A stretch of 64,000 nucleotides of DNA, taken from NCBI GenBank assembly GCA_937927945.1, contig CALEYW010000015.1:1-64000 (forward strand), read 5' to 3'. The notes beneath the pieces were generated by a model that worked only from the letters and a program-made list of their open reading frames with translations, searched no databases and was not told the DNA's origin. Source of the DNA: an uncultured candidate division WPS-2 bacterium. GTDB lineage: Bacteria > Vulcanimicrobiota > Vulcanimicrobiia > Vulcanimicrobiales > Vulcanimicrobiaceae. Below, piece by piece: positions 16,341-28,341 of the stretch; positions within the stretch are counted from its first letter, which is position 1, and every line of letters starts with the position of its first letter. Position numbers and translations under genes: made by a program.

Positions 16341-17273
16341 TCAGCGCAGCCGCACGCTGTCTGCGATGCGCGTCACGATCGAGTCGCGCTCGAGAACCGC
16401 GACGATATCAGCGATTTCGTGCAAGCGGTCGGCCGGCACGACGGCCGCAAGGTCGCGCTGGAGTGCGTCGATGGTGAGCGCTTCTCCCGGTACGAGGTCG
16501 CGCAGCCGATCGACGATGCGTCCGCGCAGAAAGCGCGCCGTACGCTCGAACGGGAGTTTTCCTTGCGCGGCCTTCGGCGGTGCGTTCGCACGCGCACGCT
16601 CGGCGAGCTGCGCGCGATCGACGGGGGCCGCGACGCAGCCGTCGCGCAACGGGCACACCGAGCACTTCGGAGCTCGCGCGGTGCACAGCGTCGCGCCCAA
16701 ATCCATCATCGCCGAGTTCCAGTCGTGCCCGGCGCCGCGCGGTACCGCGGCGATCGCCAGCGTGTCCAGCGTCCCGTCGGCGGCGAGCGGCGGGTGTTCG
16801 ACGCCGAACGCGACGCGATGGATCACCCGCCGCAGGTTGACGTCGACCGCGGCATCGTCGAGCTCGAACGCGAACGCGCGCACCGCCGCGGCCGTGTATG
16901 CGCCGATCCCGGGCAGCACGCGCAGCGCCGCCGTCTCGCGCGGCAGCATGCCGCCGTGGCGCGCGACGACCGCCTGCGCGAGCGCGTGCAGGCGCACGGC
17001 GCGGCTGTTGTAGCCCAATCCGCGCCACGCGCGCACGACGTCACCCGCTTCTGCCGCCGCCAGCGCCGCGAACGTCGGGAACCGCGCGACGAACGCCTCG
17101 TAGAGCGGGATCACGCGCTCGACTTGCGTCTGCTGCAGCATCGTCTCGCTGACCAGAATCCGGTACGGATCGCGCGTGGTACGCCACGGCAGATGCACGC
17201 GTCCCTGCCGCGCGTACCAGCCGAGCAGTGCCGCCGAAGGAAACAGTCTGTCCTGGGCCGCTCGAAGCGTCAG
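16341..17273 (-). CDS. mutY: Adenine DNA glycosylase MutY (short form), probable CTG start
   Basis: MutY removes adenine mispaired with 8-oxoguanine. The catalytic glutamate is in VSETMLQQTQV, the helix-hairpin-helix is LPGIGAYTAAAV (tyrosine in place of the Nth lysine, as in MutY), and the catalytic aspartate is in AVDVNLRRVIHR. The iron-sulfur ligands form C-x6-C-x2-C-x5-C. The C-terminal NUDIX-like 8-oxoG reader is replaced by a short basic region. No ATG, GTG or TTG lies near the expected N-terminus. A CTG at 17273 overlaps the regulator stop as CTGA and has GGGGAGG seven bases upstream, giving 310 residues. A GTG at 17198 is possible but would remove the conserved LLGWYARQGR segment. Confidence 0.88.
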   Translation of the reverse strand: MTLRAAQDRLFPSAALLGWYARQGRVHLPWRTTRDPYRILVSETMLQQTQVERVIPLYEAFVARFPTFAALAAAEAGDVVRAWRGLGYNSRAVRLHALAQAVVARHGGMLPRETAALRVLPGIGAYTAAAVRAFAFELDDAAVDVNLRRVIHRVAFGVEHPPLAADGTLDTLAIAAVPRGAGHDWNSAMMDLGATLCTARAPKCSVCPLRDGCVAAPVDRAQLAERARANAPPKAAQGKLPFERTARFLRGRIVDRLRDLVPGEALTIDALQRDLAAVVPADRLHEIADIVAVLERDSIVTRIADSVRLR

Positions 17274-18718
17274 CGCGCGGCCTCCCCGATGCGACGTATC
17301 CCTTCTTCGATCGACGACCGCGGAACCGGCGTGAGCGCAAGGCGGAAGTTGTGGTCTCCGCCGGACTGCGCGAAGAACGCCTCGCCGAACATGAACGAGG
17401 CGCCGTGCCGTTCGGCTGCCGTCAGCAGCGCGCGAGCCCGCATGTCGCGGGGTGCCGTTGCCCAGAGATAGTACCCGTCGCCGCCCTTCGCGGCGCGCAG
17501 TTGCGGCGGCCAATAGCGCTCGATCGCACCGAACGCGATCGCGCGGCGCTCCTTCAGCTCCGTGCGCAATGCTGCGACGTGCGGGTCGTAGCCCGATTCG
17601 AGATAGTCACGCACCCCCGCTTGGATGTACATCGATGACGCCATGTCGAACGACTGCTTGCGCAGCAGCAGCCGCTCGTAGATCGTCCGCGGCGCGACCA
17701 GCCAGCCGAGCCGCAACGAAGGCGCGATCGTCTTCGAGAACGACGAGAGATAGATCACGTACTCCGCATCGCGAGCGAGCAGCGGCGAGGCGCCGGGATT
17801 GACGAGTTCCCCGTAGGGGTCGTCCTCGACGATCGGCACGCCGAACCGCTTCGCCAGCATGACCAGACGGTCGCGCCGGTCGGCGCTCATCGTCACCCCG
17901 GTCGGATTGTGAATCGCCGGCATCGTGTAGATGAAGCGCGGACGGCGCGTGCGCAAGATCGCCTCGATGTGATCGACGCGCATCCCGCCTTCGTCGACCG
18001 GCACGGTGATCGCGCGCAGGCCGGCGATTTGGAAGATCTGCAGCGCCCCGGGATACGTCGGCGCTTCGACGACGATCTCATCGCCGGGCTCGGCCAGCGA
18101 TTGCGCGACGAGCGTGATCCCTTGGGTCGAGCCCGTTAGCACGAGCACGTCGCGCGGATCCACCGCGCAGCCGCGCGCGCGCATGCGCGCGGCGATCGCC
18201 TCACGCAGAGGCGCGTAGCCTTCGCTATCGCCGTAGGTCAGCACGAAGTTGACGTCGCCGCCGACCCGCGCGAAGGAGCGCGAGAGATCCTCGAGCGGCG
18301 ACGGTTCGGCGGGCGGAACGCCTTGGACGAAGCCGATCACGTCGCCGTGCTCGCTGGCGGCGAGTTCCCCCAGTACCGCCGGGAATTGCCCGACTCGCCA
18401 CGGCGGCAGCGTCACCCACCACGGTACCGCGGCCGAGCGGTCGGGCTGCCCGCCGCGCAGGGTCGATGCCACCCGGGAACCCGATCCGACCCGCTGCTCG
18501 ATCAGCCCGTCGGCGGCCAGGTCGCGGTACGCGTGCACGACCGTCGAGCGGTTCACGCCGAGCCGGCCGGCGAGGGCGCGCTCCGGCGGCAGACGCGTCT
18601 CCTCGGGGAGCGCGCCGGCCAGGATTTGCTCCCGCAGGCGCTCGTAGATCTGCCGGTAGACCGGCACGATGCTGGCTCGGTCGAGGGCGATCGCCAACTC
18701 GGACCATCCCGTCCGCAT
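17270..18718 (-). CDS. MocR-type (GntR/aminotransferase) transcription regulator
   Basis: The 482-residue protein joins an N-terminal winged helix-turn-helix of the GntR family (about 15-85, RLPPERALAGRLGVNRSTVVHAYRDL) to a fold-type I aminotransferase-like domain. The PLP-binding lysine is in SSFSKTIAPSLRLGW (about residue 329), so it probably binds PLP or a PLP-amino acid adduct. MocR family members regulate vitamin B6, amino acid or GABA genes. pdxS and pdxT occur elsewhere in this window, but no link is shown. mutY follows with an overlapping stop/start, suggesting co-transcription. A short palindrome upstream (18757-18770) may be its operator. Confidence 0.88.
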   Translation of the reverse strand: MRTGWSELAIALDRASIVPVYRQIYERLREQILAGALPEETRLPPERALAGRLGVNRSTVVHAYRDLAADGLIEQRVGSGSRVASTLRGGQPDRSAAVPWWVTLPPWRVGQFPAVLGELAASEHGDVIGFVQGVPPAEPSPLEDLSRSFARVGGDVNFVLTYGDSEGYAPLREAIAARMRARGCAVDPRDVLVLTGSTQGITLVAQSLAEPGDEIVVEAPTYPGALQIFQIAGLRAITVPVDEGGMRVDHIEAILRTRRPRFIYTMPAIHNPTGVTMSADRRDRLVMLAKRFGVPIVEDDPYGELVNPGASPLLARDAEYVIYLSSFSKTIAPSLRLGWLVAPRTIYERLLLRKQSFDMASSMYIQAGVRDYLESGYDPHVAALRTELKERRAIAFGAIERYWPPQLRAAKGGDGYYLWATAPRDMRARALLTAAERHGASFMFGEAFFAQSGGDHNFRLALTPVPRSSIEEGIRRIGEAAR

Positions 18719-18756
18719 GTACCGTCCATTCGCGAAGCGGCCCGGTCCAATCCCCC

Positions 18757-18770
18757 TCTCAGGCTTGAGA
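18757..18770. promoter_or_regulatory. Short palindrome upstream of the MocR regulator
   Basis: TCTCA-GGCT-TGAGA is a perfect 5-bp inverted repeat 39 bases upstream of the regulator start, in the divergent space before aceE. GntR/MocR proteins bind short inverted or direct repeats in their own promoters, so this could be an operator. Such short repeats also arise by chance. Confidence 0.3.
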
Positions 18771-18872
18771 AGGAACGAATTGGATGGCTATCCGCCCCGA
18801 TTGGCGGACTGCGCGTAGAGGTGTGCGAGTTAGAATGGCCCCGTACGCCACCTCTCGTTCGCGAAGGACGCC

Positions 18873-21581
18873 ATGATCGACACGTCCGCTCTTCCCGCCA
18901 CCAACGGCGCCGCCGGTGCGGCCGCCGCGCAGCCCGACCCGCAGGAGACGCGCGAATGGCTCGACGCTCTCGACGGCGTCATCGAGCACGAGGGGCCGGG
19001 CCGGGCCAGCGAGCTGGTGCAGGCGATCGTCGAGCGCGCGGCGACCCGCGGCGTGCGGACGCCGGCCGCCCAGACGACGCCGTACGTCAACACGATCCCC
19101 GTCGATCAGCAAGCGCCGTTCCCCGGCGACCACGACATCGAGGAGCGCCTGCGGCACTACATCCGCTGGAACGCGATGGCGATGGTGGTGCGCGCGAACA
19201 AGGACAACAGCGAGCTGGGCGGCCACGTCGCGACGTTCTCGTCCGCGGCGACGCTCTACGACATCGGTTTCAACCATTTCTGGCGCGGCCCGTCGCAGGC
19301 GAACGGCGGCGACCTCGTCTACTTCCAGGGTCACTCCTCGCCGGGCATCTACGCGCGGGCCTTCCTCGAAGGCCGCATCAGCGAAGAGCAGCTCGAGAAC
19401 TTTCGGCGCGAAGTCGACGGCAAAGGCGTGCCGTCGTATCCGCATCCGTGGCTGATGCCCGACTTCTGGCAGTTCGCGACGGTCTCGATGGGCCTGGGAC
19501 CGCTGCAAGCGGTGTACCAGGCGCGCTACATGCGCTACCTCCGCGACCGCGGGTTCATCGACGCGCAGGATCGCAAAGTGTGGGGCTTCGTCGGCGACGG
19601 CGAGATCGACGAGCCGGAAACGCTCGCCGGACTCTCGCTCGCGTCGCGCGAGAAGCTCGACAACCTCATCTTCGTCGTCAACTGCAACCTGCAGCGGCTC
19701 GACGGCCCGGTGCGCGGCAACGGCAAGGTCATCCAGGAGCTCGAGGGCATCTTCCGCGGCGCCGGCTGGAACGTGATCAAGGTCATCTGGGGTTCGCGCT
19801 GGGATCCGCTCTTGGCCGCGGACCACACGGGCATGCTGGTCAAGCTGATGGGCGAGACGCTCGACGGCGACTACCAGACGTACAAGTCGCGCGACGGCGC
19901 ATACGTGCGCGAACACTTCTTCGGCCGCTATCCGGAGACGCGCAAGCTCGTCGAGCACATGACCGACGACGAGGTGTGGGCGCTCAATCGCGGCGGCCAC
20001 GATCCGCATAAAGTGTACGCCGCCTACAAGGCCGCGATCGAACACAAGGGCGCACCGACGGTGATCCTGGCGAAGACCATCAAGGGCTACGGCATGGGCT
20101 CGGCCGGCGAAGGGATGAACATCGCCCACCAGCAGAAGAAACTGATGGTCGAGCAGCTGCGCTTCTTCCGCGACCGCTTCTCGATCCCGATCTCCGACGC
20201 CGAGCTCGAGAAGGTTCCGCTGATCAAGCCCGCGCCGGACACCCGCGAAGCGGAATACCTGCGCGACCGGGTCGCGAAATTGGGCTCCGTTCCGACGCGC
20301 CGGCGCAACGTCGAAGCGCCGCTTGCCGTGCCGGAACGCGCAGCGTTCTCCGCGTTGCACGAATCGAGCGGCGAGCGTGAGATATCGACGACGATGGCGT
20401 TCGTCCGCACGCTCTCCACCATCTTGCGCGACAAGACGGTCGGACCGCGCGTCGTGCCGATCGTCGCGGACGAATCGCGAACGTTCGGCATGGAAGGGAT
20501 GTTCCGCCAGCTCGGCATCTACGCGACCGAAGGTCAGCTCTACCGGCCGCAAGACGCCGATCAGCTGATGTGGTACCGCGAGGACAAGGCCGGCCAGATT
20601 CTCCAGGAGGGGATCAACGAAGCCGGCGCGATGTGTTCGTGGATCGCCTCGGGTACCGCGTACTCGACGCACGGCGTGCAGACGCTGCCGTTCTACATCT
20701 TCTACTCGATGTTCGGTTTCCAGCGAATCGGCGATTTCGCGTATGCCGCCGGCGACATGCGGACGCGCGGCTTCCTGCTCGGCGGCACGTCCGGCCGCAC
20801 GACGCTCAACGGCGAAGGACTGCAGCACGAAGACGGGCACGCGCACCTCTTCGCAGCCGCGATTCCGAACTGTCAGCCGTACGATCCGACGTTCGCGTAC
20901 GAGGTAGCGACGATCGTGCAGGACGGCGTGCGCCGGATGCTCGCCGAGCAGGAAGACATCTACTACTACATCTCGCTGCTCAACGAGAACTACCAGCACC
21001 CCGCGATGCCGGCCGGTGCCGAGGACGGCATCCTGCGCGGCATGTACCTGCTGCGCGACGGCGGACGGCAGGCGAAGGGAAAGCCGCGCGTTCAGCTGAT
21101 GGGCAGCGGCGCGATCCTGCGCGAAGTGATCGCCGGCGCCGAGCTGCTGCGCGACGACTGGGGCGTCGTGGCCGACACCTGGAGCACGACGAGCCTCACG
21201 CTGCTCCACCGCGACGGCGAATCGGCCGTGCGCTGGAATTTGCTGCACCCGAAGGAAGAACCGCGCGTCCCCTACGTGCGCGCGCAGCTCGAAGGACGTG
21301 CCGGCCCGGTCGTCGTCGCGACCGACTACGTGAAAACGTTCGGCGAGCAAATCCGCCCGTTCGTCGGCCCGCGCGAATTCCACGCGCTCGGCACCGACGG
21401 CTACGGCCGCAGCGACACGCGCAAGCAGTTGCGCTCGTTCTTCGAGGTCGACCGGCGCTGGGTCGCGCTCGCCGCGCTCAACGCGCTGGCGGCGGACGGC
21501 ACGATCGAACGAGGGATCGTCGCCGAAGCGATCGCGAAGTACGGCCTCGATCCCGCGAAGCCCGAACCGACCACGGTCTAG
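18873..21581 (+). CDS. aceE: Pyruvate dehydrogenase E1 component, homodimeric type
   Basis: At 902 residues this is the large homodimeric E1 (E. coli AceE type, about 887 residues) rather than the split alpha/beta form. It decarboxylates pyruvate using thiamine diphosphate and reductively acetylates the E2 lipoyl groups. The ThDP motif runs from GDGEIDEPETLAG to NLIFVVNCNLQRLDGP, and GHSSPGIYARAFLEGR and LTGRTTLNGEGLQHEDGH-like segments are also conserved. The ATG at 18873 gives an N-terminus similar to known AceE proteins. The E2 gene starts seven bases after the stop. E3 (lpd) is about 12 kb downstream. Confidence 0.95.
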   Translation: MIDTSALPATNGAAGAAAAQPDPQETREWLDALDGVIEHEGPGRASELVQAIVERAATRGVRTPAAQTTPYVNTIPVDQQAPFPGDHDIEERLRHYIRWNAMAMVVRANKDNSELGGHVATFSSAATLYDIGFNHFWRGPSQANGGDLVYFQGHSSPGIYARAFLEGRISEEQLENFRREVDGKGVPSYPHPWLMPDFWQFATVSMGLGPLQAVYQARYMRYLRDRGFIDAQDRKVWGFVGDGEIDEPETLAGLSLASREKLDNLIFVVNCNLQRLDGPVRGNGKVIQELEGIFRGAGWNVIKVIWGSRWDPLLAADHTGMLVKLMGETLDGDYQTYKSRDGAYVREHFFGRYPETRKLVEHMTDDEVWALNRGGHDPHKVYAAYKAAIEHKGAPTVILAKTIKGYGMGSAGEGMNIAHQQKKLMVEQLRFFRDRFSIPISDAELEKVPLIKPAPDTREAEYLRDRVAKLGSVPTRRRNVEAPLAVPERAAFSALHESSGEREISTTMAFVRTLSTILRDKTVGPRVVPIVADESRTFGMEGMFRQLGIYATEGQLYRPQDADQLMWYREDKAGQILQEGINEAGAMCSWIASGTAYSTHGVQTLPFYIFYSMFGFQRIGDFAYAAGDMRTRGFLLGGTSGRTTLNGEGLQHEDGHAHLFAAAIPNCQPYDPTFAYEVATIVQDGVRRMLAEQEDIYYYISLLNENYQHPAMPAGAEDGILRGMYLLRDGGRQAKGKPRVQLMGSGAILREVIAGAELLRDDWGVVADTWSTTSLTLLHRDGESAVRWNLLHPKEEPRVPYVRAQLEGRAGPVVVATDYVKTFGEQIRPFVGPREFHALGTDGYGRSDTRKQLRSFFEVDRRWVALAALNALAADGTIERGIVAEAIAKYGLDPAKPEPTTV

Positions 21582-21588
21582 CGAGCAC

Positions 21589-23271
21589 ATGGCACAGATC
21601 GAACTGACCGTCCCGGATCTGGGCGGCTTCGACCAGATCCCCGTCATCGAAGTGCTGGTGCGCCCGGGCGAGACGATCGCCAAGGACGCGCCGCTCGTCA
21701 CGCTCGAGTCCGACAAAGCGACGATGGAAGTTCCCGCCTCTGCGGCGGGCGTCGTCAAGGACGTCCGCGTGAAGATCGGCGACAAGGTCTCACAGGGCAG
21801 CGTGCTCGTCACCGTCGAGTCGGAACAACCGGCGAGCGCTCCCACCCCGCCGGCGAAAAGTCACCCCGAGCTCGTCGCATCCCCAGCATCCGATACGGTC
21901 GGCGGCGGCGGCGCGGTCGCCGCGGCCACCGAAGAAGTGGCCGCGGAAACCGCGCCGGCAGAGCACGAAACCACGATCGAGCTCGTCGTCCCCGACATCG
22001 GTGACTTCACCGCGATCCCCGTCATCGAAGTCCTGATCAAAGCCGGCGACACGATCGCCGCGGAAGCGCCGCTGGTCACGCTCGAATCCGACAAAGCCAC
22101 GATGGAAGTACCGGCGACGAGCGGCGGCGTCGTGCGCGAGGTGAAGGTCAAGGTCGGCGACACCGTCTCGAAGGGTACGCCGATCGCGACGATCGTGGCG
22201 AAAGCCGCGGCGAGCGCGAGACCGGCGGCACCATCGACAGCCGCACCGGTCGCACGTCCGCCGGCGACCAACGGCACGAGCGTTCCGGCCGCGGTCCCGG
22301 CTGCTCCGGCACCGGCCCCCGTCGTCGCTCCGGCCGCGGCGCCCACGAACATTCCGAGCAACGGCCACGTCCACGCGTCCCCGGCGATCCGGCGCTTCGC
22401 GCGCGAACTCGGTGTCGCTCTCGCCGACGTTCGCGGCAGCGGTCCGAACGGCCGCATCACCCGCGACGACGTGCAGGCCTTCGTGAAAGCGACGCTTTCG
22501 ACAACGCCGATCCCCGGCGGCGCGCCCGCTGCCGGCGGTCTCGTTCTCGACCTGCCGCCCTGGCCGACCGTCGACTTCGCGAAGTTCGGTCCGGTCGAAC
22601 GCGTCCCGCTCTCGCGCATCCAGAAGATCAGCGGGCCGGTGCTGGCGCGGAATTGGGTGATGATTCCGCACGTCACCCAGAACGAAGACGCCGACGTCAC
22701 CGACCTCGAAGCGTTCCGCAAGCAGATCAACGGCGAGCGCAAGGACGTCAAGGTCACGATGCTCGCGTTCCTGATGAAGGCGGCGATCGCGGCGCTCAAG
22801 TCCTATCCGCAGGTCAACGCGTCGCTCGACGGCGCGGAGCTCGTCCTCAAGCGGTACTACAACATCGGCTTCGCGGCCGACACGCCGAACGGCCTGGTCG
22901 TTCCGGTGATCAAAGACGCGGACAAGAAGGGCGTCGTCGACATCGCGCGCGAGACTGCCGAACTCGCCGCGAAGGCGCGAGACAGCAAGCTCGGTCCGGC
23001 CGAGATGAGCGGCGCAACGTTCACGATCTCGTCACTCGGCTCGATCGGCGGCACCACGTTCACCCCGATCATCAACGCGCCGGAAGTCGCGATCCTCGGC
23101 GCGTGCAAAGCCGAGATCCGCCCGGTGTGGGACGGCGCCGCATTCGTACCGCGCCTGATCCAGCCGCTGTCGTTCTCGTACGACCATCGCGTCATCGACG
23201 GCGCCGCCGCCGCACGGTTCTGCGTCGAGGTCAAGAACGCGCTCGCGGACCTGCGCCGCACGCTCTTGTAG
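21589..23271 (+). CDS. aceF: Pyruvate dehydrogenase E2, dihydrolipoamide acetyltransferase
   Basis: This 560-residue E2 has two N-terminal lipoyl domains, each with the lipoylation motif ESDKATMEV (target lysines near residues 43 and 169). Ala/Pro-rich flexible linkers join them. A peripheral subunit-binding domain follows at about 262-297 (SPAIRRFARELGV and GSGPNGRITRDDV). The catalytic acetyltransferase domain carries the active-site motif YDHRVIDGA near residue 532. It forms the structural core of the complex with the E1 encoded just upstream. E. coli has three lipoyl domains, so two is a modest variation. Confidence 0.95.
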   Translation: MAQIELTVPDLGGFDQIPVIEVLVRPGETIAKDAPLVTLESDKATMEVPASAAGVVKDVRVKIGDKVSQGSVLVTVESEQPASAPTPPAKSHPELVASPASDTVGGGGAVAAATEEVAAETAPAEHETTIELVVPDIGDFTAIPVIEVLIKAGDTIAAEAPLVTLESDKATMEVPATSGGVVREVKVKVGDTVSKGTPIATIVAKAAASARPAAPSTAAPVARPPATNGTSVPAAVPAAPAPAPVVAPAAAPTNIPSNGHVHASPAIRRFARELGVALADVRGSGPNGRITRDDVQAFVKATLSTTPIPGGAPAAGGLVLDLPPWPTVDFAKFGPVERVPLSRIQKISGPVLARNWVMIPHVTQNEDADVTDLEAFRKQINGERKDVKVTMLAFLMKAAIAALKSYPQVNASLDGAELVLKRYYNIGFAADTPNGLVVPVIKDADKKGVVDIARETAELAAKARDSKLGPAEMSGATFTISSLGSIGGTTFTPIINAPEVAILGACKAEIRPVWDGAAFVPRLIQPLSFSYDHRVIDGAAAARFCVEVKNALADLRRTLL

Positions 23272-23275
23272 CGAC

Positions 23276-23301
23276 GGCGGGCGGCGCGACGGCCGCCCGC
23301 C
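23276..23301. terminator. Strong GC hairpin after the PDH E2 gene
   Basis: GGCGGGCGGC and GCCGCCCGCC form a perfect 10-bp stem with a 6-base loop, starting four bases after the E2 stop. It sits between convergent genes and probably terminates transcription, although no T-run follows. Confidence 0.65.
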
Positions 23302-23310
23302 TCACGCGGT

Positions 23311-23676
23311 TCAGCCGTTGCCGCCGGCCGTGACCGGGATGAGCAGCGCCGAATTCAGCCACGACTTCCAGGCGTCATCCGCGGCGGATTTGGTGTTGGG
23401 AACCATCATCATCCCGTTCTGCATCATCTTGTCCATCGTCTTGCACACGATGCCGGTGGTGCCCATCATCGCGCTGGGCTTTTCGCCCTGCACCGCGGGA
23501 CGGCACAGCATCGTGGCGCCGTTCGCGGCGGGCTTCATCGGCGCCATCGCCCCGGTCGAGGCCGGCGGCGCCATCGCCGGAGTCGGTCCGGGCGCCATCG
23601 TGGATTGCGCCAGGGCCGCGCCCGGGATCGCGAGGAGCGCAGCGCCGACCAGCAGCGCAGCCAGAGGTGATTTCAT
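23311..23676 (-). CDS. Small secreted methionine-rich protein
   Basis: The 121-residue product has a clear Sec signal peptide ending at ALAQS (about residue 25). A low-complexity Met/Pro/Ala stretch follows, then a C-terminal region with two cysteines (TMLCRPAV and GIVCKTMDKMM) and the run GMMMV. No known domain is recognised. The two cysteines could form a disulfide outside the cytoplasm. Met-rich secreted proteins sometimes bind copper, but the usual MxxM repeats are not clear, so this is only a suggestion. The ATG at 23676 is chosen for the signal peptide. Confidence 0.65.
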   Translation of the reverse strand: MKSPLAALLVGAALLAIPGAALAQSTMAPGPTPAMAPPASTGAMAPMKPAANGATMLCRPAVQGEKPSAMMGTTGIVCKTMDKMMQNGMMMVPNTKSAADDAWKSWLNSALLIPVTAGGNG

Positions 23677-23848
23677 GGTGGACCTTTCCGCAAGGGAGCG
23701 GGCATGGAGAGGGGTCCAGCATAGACAAGATCGCCGGCCGCTGCCGTAAGGCACATTACCGAGCTCCGGACCCCCGCTGGCCACGCTCGATTCTGGCGGA
23801 ACCTGGCTGGGTACACGAAGGGCCGCTCGTCCCCGCGCCGGAGGTCCG

Positions 23849-25284
23849 TTGGCCGTCCCAGCCGCCAAAAAGATCACCACGAACATTCCGTTTCGGCTCG
23901 ATCGCTTGCCGTGGGCGAAGTGGCATTGGCTGATCGTAATCGCACTAGGGATCACCTGGATCCTCGACGGCCTCGAGGTCACCATCGTCGGGACGATCGG
24001 GCCGACGCTCACCTCGAAGCTAGGGCTGAACCTCAGCGACGTTCAAGCGACGGCTGCGGGAACGGCGTACCTCATCGGCGCCTGCGTGGGCGCGATCGCC
24101 TTCGGCGTTCTCACCGACAAACTCGGCCGTAGGAAGCTCTTCCTCGTCACGCTGTCCTGGTATCTGGTGAGCACCGTGCTCACCGCGTTCGCCTGGGATT
24201 TCTGGAGCTTCGCGATCTTTCGCATGCTCGCGGGCGCCGGGATCGGCGGCGAGTACAGCGCCGTCAACTCGGCGATCGACGAGCTGATCCCCGCTAGCCG
24301 GCGCGGCGTCGCCGACATCGCGATCAACGGCTCGTGGTGGATCGGCACCCTGATCGGGTCGGCGCTCTCGATCCCGCTGCTCGACGGGCGCTTCGTTTCG
24401 CCCGCGCTCGGCTGGCGGCTCGCGTTCGGGCTCGGCGGCGTTCTCGCCGTCGCCGTGCTGTTCATCCGCCGGAGCATTCCGGAAAGCCCGCGCTGGCTGC
24501 TCACGCACGGACGATCCGACGAAGCGGAGAAGATCGTACGATCGATCGAACGCGAGGTCCAGGCCCAGACCGGCGGTAGGCTACCGCCGCCGCCCGCGAG
24601 GCGGCTCGCGTTCGACCCCACCCGCAAACACGGTATACTCGACACTCTGGTCACGATGGTGAGGACGTATCCAAAACGTACCGTGCTCGTCATGACCCTC
24701 ATGATCACGCAGGCATTCTTGTACAACGCAGTGTTCTTCACCCAAGGATTGACGCTGACGACCTTCTTCAAGGTCGCGCCAGGTGACGTCGGCCTCTACA
24801 CGATGCCGTTCGCCGTCGGCAACTTTCTCGGAGCGCTGACGCTGGGACGCTTCTTCGATACCGTGGGGCGCAGGAAGATGATCGCGGGGTGCTACCTGGC
24901 CAGCGGCGTGCTGATGATCCTCGCGACGATGATGTTCTTGCGGGGGGGCCTCAACGCGGCGACGATCACGCTGTGGTGGTCGGTGATGTTCTTCTTCGCG
25001 AGCGCCGGCGCCAGCGCGGCCTACTTGACCGTGAGCGAAATCTTTCCGCTCGAGACGCGCGCCACCGCGATCGCCTTCGTGTACGCGGTCGGAACGCTGA
25101 TCGGCGGCGCCGTCGCGCCCTTGATCTACGGCAAGCTGATCGCGACGAAGGACCCGCGCATGCTCGCGATGGGCTGGGTCGCGGGCGCGGCATTGATGAT
25201 GTTCGGCGGCGTCGTGGAGATCGTGCTCGGCGTCGATGCCGAACGCAAATCGCTGGAGGACATCGCGTCTCCGCTGACCGCCGT

Positions 25285-25288
<4 letters not shown>
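23849..25288 (+). CDS. MFS transporter (sugar-porter/metabolite symporter type)
   Basis: This 479-residue, 12-helix major facilitator has the loop motif DKLGRRK after helix 2 and its repeat FFDTVGRRKM after helix 8. PESPRWLL after helix 6 is characteristic of sugar and organic-acid porters. Translation starts at TTG (23849), preceded by GGAGG. Its stop overlaps the treS start as ATGA, tying it to trehalose metabolism. Import or export of a sugar such as trehalose, maltose or glucose is therefore a reasonable inference, not a demonstrated function. Confidence 0.85.

Positions 25289-28337
<3,049 letters not shown>

Positions 28338-28341
<4 letters not shown>

Noticed and set aside
17270..18718. 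The MocR-type regulator considered as PdxR controlling pdxS-pdxT
   Set aside because: pdxS-pdxT are 42 kb away and no shared operator was found, so the link is not supported.
18759..21845. A 1028-residue minus-strand open frame opposite aceE
   Set aside because: Its composition is Arg/Asp/Val/Glu-rich with no domain, and it mirrors the codon pattern of aceE. Long antisense frames are expected in such GC-rich DNA.
24889..25284. An N-terminal extension of treS of 132 residues
   Set aside because: It lies inside the MFS gene, is not GH13-like, and the ATG at 25285 gives the standard TreS N-terminus.
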